Source: CAWCWN01 sp963799245 (GTDB taxonomy: Bacteria > Chloroflexota > Ktedonobacteria > Ktedonobacterales > Ktedonobacteraceae). Taken from it: DNA of 64,000 nt. Every line of letters begins with the position of its first letter. Positions within the stretch are counted from its first letter, which is position 1. The notes below the pieces were generated by a model. That model saw nothing but the letters and a program-made list of their open reading frames with translations. It searched no databases and was not told the DNA's origin. This document shows positions 15,844-24,000 of this stretch, one piece after another. Location: NCBI GenBank assembly GCA_963799245.1, contig CAWCWN010000004.1, forward strand, positions 558,001 to 622,000, in the 5' to 3' direction. A program made the position numbers and the translations under genes.

Positions 15844-17583
15844 ATGATTAAATTGACGCGGTTCATGAAACCGTATCGTCTGACCCTCGTTCTTGTGCTG
15901 GTGCTTGCCTTCGCGCAGTCCTTCGCGAACCTGTACCTGCCCACCCTGATGGCGGATATCGTGGATAACGGGGTTGTGAAAGGCGATACCGCCTACATCT
16001 GGAGCGTCGGCGGCCTGATGCTGCTGGTGACGATCGCGGGCACCAGCTGTGCAATCGTCGGCGCTTTCTTTGGCGCCAGAGTCGCGACCGGCTTTGGCAA
16101 AATTATTCGCAGCAAGATTTTCAACCGCGTGGAACAATTTTCGCTGCACGAGTTTGATACCGTGAGCACGGCCTCGCTGATCACCCGCACCAGCAATGAT
16201 ACGACGCAGGTGCAGCAGGTCTGGATTATGATCCTGCTCATGATGGTCACCGCGCCCATGCTGGTAATCGGTGGCATTATTCTGGCGCTTGCCCAGGATG
16301 CCGCGCTCTCCTGGATCCTGGTGGTGACCGTTCCGCTCCTGGCCGGCAGCATTTTTCTGCTGATGAGCAGGGCTGTTCCGCTCTTCCGCATCATGCAAAC
16401 GAAACTCGATAGACTCAACCTCATCCTGGATGAGGGCCTGGCCGGGGTGCGTGTCGTGCGCGCCTTCGACCGTGTGAAGCGTGAGGAGGCGCGCTTTGAC
16501 GTGGCCAACCACGACCTGACCGACGTGGCGATCAGGGTCAACAGGCTGATTGCCTCGTTGATGCCTGCGATGATGCTGGTCCTGAATGTTTCAAGCGTTG
16601 CCATCCTCTGGTTCGGCAGCATGCGCATCAATAATGGAGACATGCAGGTCGGCGCGCTGATCGCCTTTCTGCAATACGCCATGCAGATCCTCTTCGGAGT
16701 GCTGATGATTTCGATGATGTTTGTCATGCTCCCGCGCGCAGCGGCCTCCGCAGACAGGATCAACGAAGTGCTGGCGATCGAGCCCGAAATCAAAGATGCT
16801 CCGACGGTGAATGATAGCGACGAGCAGCGCGGCTTCGTGGAGTTCCAGGACGTCACCTTCAGCTATCCCGGCGCGGAAGTGCCGGTCCTCTCCAACATTT
16901 CATTGCGTGCAGTACCTGGCCAGGTTACAGCCATCCTCGGTGGTACGGGCGCGGGCAAATCGACGCTGATCAGCCTGATCCCGCGCTTCTACGATATTGA
17001 CAGTGGCCACATCCTGGTTGACGGTGTAGACATACGCGCGATGTCGCAGCAGCACCTGCGCGCGAAAATCGGCTTTGTGCCGCAGAAGGCGGTGCTCTTT
17101 TCGGGCACGATCGCAGAGAATATCCGCTATGGCAAAGAGGATGCCTCGGAGGCGGAAGTGAGGCATGCGGCCGACGTCGCGCAGGCCAGCGAATTCATCG
17201 CCGACATGCCGGAGGGCCTGCAGTCGGTGATCGCCCAGGGGGGCACAAACGTCTCGGGCGGACAGAAGCAGCGCCTCTCGATCGCGCGCGCCCTGGTGAG
17301 AAGGCCGGAAATTTATGTGTTTGACGACAGTTTCTCGGCGCTGGATTTTAAAACCGACGCCAGGCTGCGCGCAGCGCTGAAGAGAGAGACCATGGATGCG
17401 ACCGTGCTCATCGTGGCCCAGCGGGTCAACACCGTCATGGATGCGGATCAGATAATCGTTTTAGATGAGGGCCATGTCGCCGGCATCGGCACCCATCACC
17501 AGCTGATGAGGAGCAGTGAGGTCTATCGTGAGATCGTCACCTCGCAGCTTTCAATGGCTGAAATCGCGGAGGAAATCGCATGA
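15844..17583 (+). CDS. ABC multidrug exporter half-transporter, degenerate-site subunit
   Basis: A 579-residue type IV ABC exporter half: six membrane helices (about 10-310) then a nucleotide-binding domain with Walker A LGGTGAGKSTLI, Q-loop GFVPQKAVLF, signature NVSGGQKQRLSIARAL and Walker B VFDDSFSALD. The residue after Walker B is aspartate in place of catalytic glutamate, as in the degenerate-site subunits of heterodimers such as BmrC/BmrD or TM287/TM288. It overlaps the next gene by four bases (ATGA). AATGGAGTCGAAGAAGT precedes the ATG. The role is drug or lipid export; the substrate is unknown. Confidence 0.92.
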   Translation: MIKLTRFMKPYRLTLVLVLVLAFAQSFANLYLPTLMADIVDNGVVKGDTAYIWSVGGLMLLVTIAGTSCAIVGAFFGARVATGFGKIIRSKIFNRVEQFSLHEFDTVSTASLITRTSNDTTQVQQVWIMILLMMVTAPMLVIGGIILALAQDAALSWILVVTVPLLAGSIFLLMSRAVPLFRIMQTKLDRLNLILDEGLAGVRVVRAFDRVKREEARFDVANHDLTDVAIRVNRLIASLMPAMMLVLNVSSVAILWFGSMRINNGDMQVGALIAFLQYAMQILFGVLMISMMFVMLPRAAASADRINEVLAIEPEIKDAPTVNDSDEQRGFVEFQDVTFSYPGAEVPVLSNISLRAVPGQVTAILGGTGAGKSTLISLIPRFYDIDSGHILVDGVDIRAMSQQHLRAKIGFVPQKAVLFSGTIAENIRYGKEDASEAEVRHAADVAQASEFIADMPEGLQSVIAQGGTNVSGGQKQRLSIARALVRRPEIYVFDDSFSALDFKTDARLRAALKRETMDATVLIVAQRVNTVMDADQIIVLDEGHVAGIGTHHQLMRSSEVYREIVTSQLSMAEIAEEIA

Positions 17584-19481
17584 GCGTAGAGCGCAGAGGA
17601 CAGCAGCCCGGCGGCATGGCTGGCGGGCCGATGGGCAGAGGCCCCATGGGCGCGATGGGCAGGCCGGTCGAGAAACCCAAGGACTTCAAGAGGACGCTCA
17701 AGCGCTTCCTCCTGTACTTCCTGCCGCAGAAATATAAACTGATGATCGTGCTCGGAGCCGCCATCATCGGCACGGTGTTCAACATCGTCGGCCCCAAAAT
17801 CCTGGGGCTGGCGACCACCAAGCTCTTCGACGGCCTGCTGGCGAATTACCGGGCGTACCAGCTGCACCAGCCGGCCCCGGGGATCGATTTTCATTATATC
17901 GCCACCGTCCTGCTGATTCTGCTGGGGTTGTACATCATCAGCGCCACCTTTATGTTTATCCAGCAATACGTGATGGCGGGCGTGGCGCAAAGGATGGTGT
18001 ACCGGCTGCGCCGAGAGGTGGAGGAGAAGCTGTCGCGCTTGCCGCTGAAGTTTTTTGACTCGCACTCGCATGGAGAGATCCTCAGCCGCGCCGTCAACGA
18101 CATGGACAACATCAGCACCACCCTGCAGCAGAGCCTGACGCAGCTGATCACCTCCACGGTCACCCTGATCGGCGTGATCGTGTTGATGCTGACCATCAGT
18201 CCGCTGCTGAGCCTGGTGGTGGTGCTCACCCTGCCGCTCAGCCTGCTGGTCACCATGGGCCTGGCGAAGCGCTCGCAGAACTACTTCAGGGACCAGCAGA
18301 GGTCGCTTGGAAACCTCAACGGCCATGTCGAAGAGATGTATACCGGCCACAAGATCGTCAAGGCCTTTGGGCACGAGGACAAATCCATCGCCGAATTTAC
18401 GCAGTTGAACGAGAACCTCTATAACGCGGGCTGGCGGGCGCAGTTCGTTTCGGGCATGATCATGCCGCTGATGCGCTTTGTCGGCAACCTGGGCTACGTC
18501 ATTGTGGCCGTAGCCGGAGGCATCATGGTGACGCAGGGTAAGATCGCCATCGGCGATGTACAGGCATTCATTCAGTACGCCCAGCAGTTTACGATGCCGA
18601 TCACCCAGCTCGCCAATATCGCCAACGTGATCCAATCGACGATGGCCTCGGCCGAGCGCATCTTTGAACTGCTCGACGAGCAGGAGGAGATCCCCGAGGC
18701 AACCTCCGCGCAGGTCATCGCGGACCCGCAGGGCTCGGTCCGGTTCGAGCACGTCAGGTTTGGCTACAAAGAAGATGCCATCCTGATGGAGGACATGAAT
18801 ATCGACGTGCAGCCGGGTGAGATGGTCGCGGTCGTCGGTCCCACCGGCGCCGGCAAAACGACCCTGGTGAACCTGCTGATGCGCTTCTACGAGGTGAACG
18901 GCGGCCGCATCCTGGTTGACGGCGTGGACATCACACACCTCAAACGCGGGGCACTGCGCCGCATCTTCGGCATGGTGCTGCAGGATACCTGGCTCTTCAA
19001 CGGGACCATCCGCGACAATATCGCCTATGGTCGCGAGGACGCCTCGGAAGGGGAGATCGTGCAGGCGGCCAGGGCGGCCAACGCCGACCACTTCATCAGG
19101 ACGCTGCCGGAGGGCTACAGCACGGTGCTCAACGAGGAAGCCACCAACATCTCACAGGGGCAGAAGCAGCTGCTGACAATTGCTCGCGCGTTCCTGGCCG
19201 ATCCGGAGATCCTCATCCTGGATGAGGCGACCAGCAGCGTCGATACGAGAACCGAGATGCAGATCCAGAAGGCGATGAGCGAGTTGATGAAGGGCAGGAC
19301 CAGTTTCGTCATTGCCCACAGGCTCTCCACGATCCGCGACGCTGACCTGATCCTGGTCATGAATCACGGGACGATCATCGAGAAAGGGACGCACGACGAA
19401 CTGCTCGCCGCCGGCGGCTTCTACGCCGACCTCTACAACAGCCAGTTTACTGGTAGAAGTCTCGAGGCGGAAACGGTATAA
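17580..19481 (+). CDS. ABC multidrug exporter half-transporter, catalytic-site subunit
   Basis: A 633-residue partner of the preceding gene. A Gly/Met/Pro-rich N-terminal tail (about 1-35) precedes six membrane helices and a nucleotide-binding domain with GPTGAGKTTLV, FGMVLQDTWLFNGTI, NISQGQKQLLTIARAF and ILILDEATSSVD; the glutamate here is canonical. Signature SQGQ replaces SGGQ, the usual asymmetry in heterodimers. A 23-bp perfect hairpin follows, closing the operon. Confidence 0.92.
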   Translation: MSVERRGQQPGGMAGGPMGRGPMGAMGRPVEKPKDFKRTLKRFLLYFLPQKYKLMIVLGAAIIGTVFNIVGPKILGLATTKLFDGLLANYRAYQLHQPAPGIDFHYIATVLLILLGLYIISATFMFIQQYVMAGVAQRMVYRLRREVEEKLSRLPLKFFDSHSHGEILSRAVNDMDNISTTLQQSLTQLITSTVTLIGVIVLMLTISPLLSLVVVLTLPLSLLVTMGLAKRSQNYFRDQQRSLGNLNGHVEEMYTGHKIVKAFGHEDKSIAEFTQLNENLYNAGWRAQFVSGMIMPLMRFVGNLGYVIVAVAGGIMVTQGKIAIGDVQAFIQYAQQFTMPITQLANIANVIQSTMASAERIFELLDEQEEIPEATSAQVIADPQGSVRFEHVRFGYKEDAILMEDMNIDVQPGEMVAVVGPTGAGKTTLVNLLMRFYEVNGGRILVDGVDITHLKRGALRRIFGMVLQDTWLFNGTIRDNIAYGREDASEGEIVQAARAANADHFIRTLPEGYSTVLNEEATNISQGQKQLLTIARAFLADPEILILDEATSSVDTRTEMQIQKAMSELMKGRTSFVIAHRLSTIRDADLILVMNHGTIIEKGTHDELLAAGGFYADLYNSQFTGRSLEAETV

Positions 19482-19493
19482 GCGTCCTGCCTG

Positions 19494-19544
19494 GCGGCCC
19501 CATGCGCCGCGGTCGGGTAAACCGACCGCGGCGCATGGGGCCGC
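19494..19544. terminator. 23-bp perfect hairpin between convergent genes
   Basis: Arms 19494-19516 and 19522-19544 are exact complements around GTAAA. It lies between the ABC operon and the SDR remnant on the other strand and can serve both. There is no T-tract. Confidence 0.75.
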
Positions 19545-19547
19545 TTA

Positions 19548-19931
19548 CTAGTGGGCGGTCCAGCCGCAGTCGATCGTTTGCACGCTGCCGGTTATACCAC
19601 TGGCGGCGGCGGAGCAGAGATACGTGGCCAGCTGTGCCACCTCTTCTGGCTCCAGCAGGCGGCGGATAGCTCCCTCGACCACCATGATCTTCTCTACCAC
19701 CTCGGACACGGGGATCCCATGCACCCGGGCCTGATCGGCAATCTGTTTCTCAACCAGCGGTGTGCGTACGTAGGATGGACAGATGGCATTGCAGGTGACG
19801 CCATGTTCTGCGCCTTCCAGCGCCGTGACACGTGTGAGGCCCAGCAAACCATGCTTGGCCGTAACGTAGGCGGACTTAAACGCCGAAGCGCGTAGCACAT
19901 GTACCGAGGCAATATTGATCACCCGCCCCCA
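19548..19931 (-). pseudogene. C-terminal half of a 3-hydroxybutyrate dehydrogenase-type SDR
   Basis: From codons reading WGRV at 19920-19931 onward the reverse strand matches the second half of a short-chain dehydrogenase: INIASVHVLRASAFKSAY, YVTAKHGLLGLTRVTALE with the YxxxK pair, CNAICPSYVRTPLVEKQI and ITGSVQTIDCGWTAH. The wording closely resembles D-3-hydroxybutyrate dehydrogenase. The NAD-binding N-terminal 130 residues are absent; the sequence runs straight into the end of the phasin-like gene, whose stop lies inside the SDR coding part. A GTG at 19920-19922 could start a 124-residue peptide, but it could not bind NAD. Confidence 0.8.
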
Positions 19932-20530
19932 CTATTTTTTGTGTTTTTCACTCCCCTGCGCGCGCTGCCCTGCACCTGCTCAACCGCCTTCTGCATATTC
20001 TCGAGCCCCTGCCGCGTCAGAGCCTCGCTAGCCTCGAGCATCTGTTGATAATAAACGAGCGGGGCGCGCAGGAATTCGGCATATGTTTCAACGGATCCCT
20101 GCGCCAGCGATTGCAGCGCTGCCTGCTGTTTTTTGACCTGCTGCTCCAATTCTTGCATCAGTGTGCGCATACTTTCCGCCTGGCGCTCGAGGATCTGCAT
20201 GCCATCGCTAAAAAAGCGCTGGGCGTAGCGCACGTTGCCCTCCTGGGCAGTGGCAAGGCTCTCGGCAGCCTCCTGGTTCGCCTTGAGGACCTCCATGCCA
20301 TCCGTGAAGAAACGCTGGACCAGCTCTCTATTGCGCTCCTGAGCGGCATTAAGTTTCCTGGCGGCCTCCTGGTTCGCCTTGAGGACCTCCATGCCATCCG
20401 TGAAGAAACTTTGAGCCAGCTCTCTATTACCCTCCTGAGCGGAGATGACGCTCTGCATCACCGCCTGGTTGGCGTCTTGAAAAGATCTGATAAATGTCCA
20501 GATAGCCTCAGACACAGTATTCTCTGCCAT
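19919..20530 (-). CDS. Phasin-like helical repeat protein
   Basis: A 203-residue, almost fully helical, Gln/Glu/Ala-rich protein. Residues about 30-125 hold three copies of a 32-residue unit built on RELxQxFFTDGMEVLKANQEAA; two copies are nearly identical at DNA level (96-bp period, for example 20271 and 20367). The C-terminal part (SVETYAEFLRAPLVYYQQ, EALTRQGLENMQKAVEQ) has the heptad, amphipathic look of polyhydroxyalkanoate granule phasins. The SDR behind it is hydroxybutyrate dehydrogenase-like, which fits a PHB locus. The last residues (NSGGG) are encoded by what was SDR sequence, so the natural C-terminus may have been lost. Confidence 0.65.
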   Translation of the reverse strand: MAENTVSEAIWTFIRSFQDANQAVMQSVISAQEGNRELAQSFFTDGMEVLKANQEAARKLNAAQERNRELVQRFFTDGMEVLKANQEAAESLATAQEGNVRYAQRFFSDGMQILERQAESMRTLMQELEQQVKKQQAALQSLAQGSVETYAEFLRAPLVYYQQMLEASEALTRQGLENMQKAVEQVQGSARRGVKNTKNSGGG

Positions 20531-20879
20531 AATTTTTTTCTTTCTCGCGCGTAGCGGGCGATTAAACGAGAGCGCCGCGCGGTCTTCCTGGCCTCACTCC
20601 AACTTTCAGCTTCGTTCGCGGGGCAAACAGTTTATATTTCCCTGCGTTCAGCCCGCCGCCAGGCTGAGCAAGATGCCACCCCCTCCGCTTCCCTCACCCT
20701 GCCCGGGGGAAGGTAATGAGGGGGCAGGTTCTGAACGACTATGAGCATTAGCAAGTGCCCCGGATGATTCCTATTCTAGGAGATGCCGTGCGTCCAGTCA
20801 AACTCATCAGTATGTATAGTCAGTTATTGAGCTTTCGCCCGCAAGTTGGCATGATGAGTAGCATTGATCAACAGCGTGC
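20531..20879. other. Intergenic region upstream of the phasin-like gene
   Basis: This holds the leader of the phasin-like gene on the minus strand and a GC-rich stretch near 20650-20730. I see no gene or clear promoter. Confidence 0.45.
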
Positions 20880-21017
20880 GAATATGTGTTGAGCTTTGGA
20901 GAGCACATCGAGGTCGTGGAGCCGCAAGCCCTACGCGAGAAGGTCATAGCGACTGCGAGAAGCATCCTGGCCCTCTATGTGCAGTCGGCCGCCGCCCCCA
21001 CATTTATTCGGCGCTAG
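20880..21017 (+). pseudogene. C-terminal stub of a WYL-domain transcriptional regulator
   Basis: The forward frame from 20880 reads EYVLSFGEHIEVVEPQALRE, KVIATARSILALYVQSAAA and ends at TAG 21015-21017. The pattern L-S-[FY]-G-x-x-V-x-V-L-E-P-x-x-L-R-E-x-x...A is the standard end of YafY-type WYL regulators. No HTH or WYL body precedes it in any frame, so this is a leftover tail. Confidence 0.6.
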
Positions 21018-21048
21018 TGTAGCTGTTTAGTACAACGCCCGTGTTCGC

Positions 21049-24000
21049 TTAACGTGATGTGCGCAACTGCTTTAGTTGCTGCTGGAGCAGAGCGTTGTAA
21101 TCTTGTAATTGAGTTACCTCGGCCTGGAGGGCTTGCTGCATCTGGAGAGCCTGCTCCAGGCTGCTACGAAAGACCTCGCGCTCCTTGCGCATCTTGTCGA
21201 GATTGTTGCGATAGTTCTCGCGCTCCTGGGTTACCTGAAAGAGTTCATCTCCGCGCTGGCCATGTTCGTGACGCGTTTGCTCCAGCTGTTCCTCAAGCTC
21301 ATGTATATGCTCATGATCCTGGACGATACGTGCCGTCAGGCTCATAACCTCGCTCTTACGAGCATCCCGCTCTTTTTGCAACTCTCTCTGCATGCGGCTA
21401 ATTTCCGGACCATAGCGTCGGCCCAGCAAGACCTGGTACAATTCATTTTCGGCACTCTCCTCCAGGCTGAGGCGCTGCAGATTGCGCAGCGTTGCTATAT
21501 CCCAATCACCGCTCGCCAATAAGCTCCCCAGGGCACGCAGGGCAATTGTCAGTTCATCGGAGCCCGTGGCGCGATTAGCCTCAAGGCCATAGCTATTGAG
21601 GAACTGTGCGCGCTCATAGACTTCTTGAACGGGCCCGAGCAGTCCCAGCATGCTCACGGCTTCGCCTCGCAGGCGCGCTGACGCACGCGGATCATCGAGT
21701 ATCTGCAGCAGCGCGGCCCGGGCCTCTGCGCCTAAAAACAGGAAGGTATGGATCAGCTGTTCATGATGCTCGGGGTGATCATACAACGTGGCGACCAGGT
21801 GATTTACGACGGCCTCTCCACCAAGCAGCATGAGCAAGGCGAGGATACGCAGACTGGCGACATCTCTCTCATGGATCTGCACATATTCAAGCAGGAGGGG
21901 GATCATCTCGTGATTGGCCTGTGTCTGCGTCACCTCGGCAGAGATACGCTCGAGGAGCAAGGCCTGGGCCATGGCGAGCTGCTCCGCCTGCTCGCTCCGC
22001 AGCAGTTCAACCAGGGCATCTTTGATTGCCTCGCCCGGCATGCTATGAAAAATCAGCATGGCTGTATCCCTGTGCGCACGATTACCCACATCGCTGTGGG
22101 CAGCCCAGATAAAGGGCAGGGCGGGCGCTCCAATCTCAAGCATTATCTGTTGAGCCGCTCTGGCCACCTGCTGGTCTGGATCGGTGATCAGCTCGCCTAC
22201 GCGTCTTACAGCCAGGGCCTCCAACTTAATCAAGGCGATCTCTGCCCCGCGGCGGCGCTCTTCTCTACGCAGGGACGCCAGAAGGCCATCCAGCACATTC
22301 TTCTGCCGGTCTGCTTTGCGGGCGAGGCGGAGCAGCGCCTCGGAGACGTCCTCTACCAGGTAGGCGTCTTCTAAACCATCCAGCAGGGCCGAAATGCTGC
22401 CTGCAGCCAGGTCATTTGTCAATACCTCCATCAGCGCGGCATGCGCCCGCAATGGTAGTGAAGAGGAAAAGAGGCGCACAACCTGTGAGAGAGCACCTGG
22501 CTCTTGCTGAACCAGTACCACGAGAATATTTTGAGCAATTGTCTGGACCTCAGGCCTGGCGTCGGCCAGTCCCACGATCAGGGGCGTCAGTACCGCTGAG
22601 CCAAAGCGCGGCAGAATAGCAAAGGCGGCCTCGGCCCTTTCAGGATCGCCTAACAGGTTGACCAGCGGTGAAATAGCCTCTGGATAGCCAAGCAGTAGTT
22701 CGCCAACGTCACTACGCCAGGTCGCGCGGTTCAACACCTCCAGCAGGGCCGGCACAGCAACGGCTCCCGCCATCTCATTCAACGTCTGCCGCACATACCT
22801 GCGCACCCTCAAATTCTCGTCAAAGAGATGTTGTACAAGCACATGGGCAGCATCAGCGCCTTGAATGCGCAGGACATGCATTGTTTGCCGGGCCTGGACA
22901 TTGCTGGCGCGCGCAAGCGCCTGGACCAGGTCTTCTGCTGGAAACGGCTGCATGCCCAGCAAGGCGCGACGTACGCGCGGCGTAGCAACCGTCTCCTGCT
23001 GGGCATCCAATGCTGCCAGCAGGCCTTCCAGGGCAACGCTTCCCAGAGAGCTCAAGGCGTCAATGGCCTCTTCATAAATTTGCGCCTGGGGGCTGTCCAG
23101 GGCCTCCAGGATCGGTGTAACGACCTCTCTGCTGGCGAACTGGCTGAGGGCGCGTATCACGGCTATCGTCAGCAAGGCATCCGCCTCGGTGGAGCGTAGC
23201 AGGTTCACCAGCGCGGGAAGTGTGCGTCTATCATGCAGGCGCTCCGCCACCTGCACCAGTAAGCGCGTGCGGCTGCCTGCACGAGGCCGCAGCGCCTGGA
23301 TGAGCGGAGCCACTACCTCCGCGCCAAGTTCGCCCAGAAAAGCAGCGGCCCGTTCAGCCACGCGTTCGTCGGGGTCGGTCAACAGCAGATCTATCAGGCC
23401 AGGGATACTCGCCGGGCTGTAGCTATGCATGGCCTGCAGTACCTGTTGCTGTAAAAGGGGGGAGGGATCCGCGATAAGACGGAGCAAATCCGGCAAAGAA
23501 CGGGGGTCATTGCCATACCTCAGAATTGCTACCAGGCGCGCGCGCACGATTTCCGGGCCTGCGTGGCGCACGTGCTCAAGCAGATATGGCGTTGCCGCAT
23601 GGCCCGCCTGTTGCAAGACCTGGGTCACGTTGCGCAACAAAACCTCATCCGTCGAAGAGAGGTGTTTGATCAACAGCCCAAACAGCTTTTGGAGTACCAC
23701 CTCCCCGCTTGCCGGCGCGCTCGCAGCGGGGGTTTCTTCCGTCCGCATCGCCGCCAATGAGCCCCTATCGAGCAGCAGTCGCACGAGACCCCTCTGGACC
23801 AGCTGCTGAGTCTCTACTTCAAAGGTATAGTTTGCGCCAAGGACGGCTATGGCGCTCTCCAGTATGCGTCCATAGTGGTGCAGGGAGAGCCGCCTGCGCG
23901 GGTCCTTCTCCTCAAGATAGAGCATGAGGATTGTGAGGAGCGCTTCATGGACCTGGCGGGTAAATGGGCCGGGTGCGCGATTTTCAAGTTCGCGTAAGAT

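Noticed and set aside
15823..16512. 229-residue minus-strand open frame opposite the first ABC gene
   Set aside because: It is a composition shadow of the ABC gene with no family resemblance.
17523..19091. 522-residue minus-strand open frame opposite the second ABC gene
   Set aside because: It is His/Gln/Asp-rich, has no ribosome site or motif, and lies fully antisense to an unmistakable ABC transporter. Codon bias of the real gene explains the open frame.
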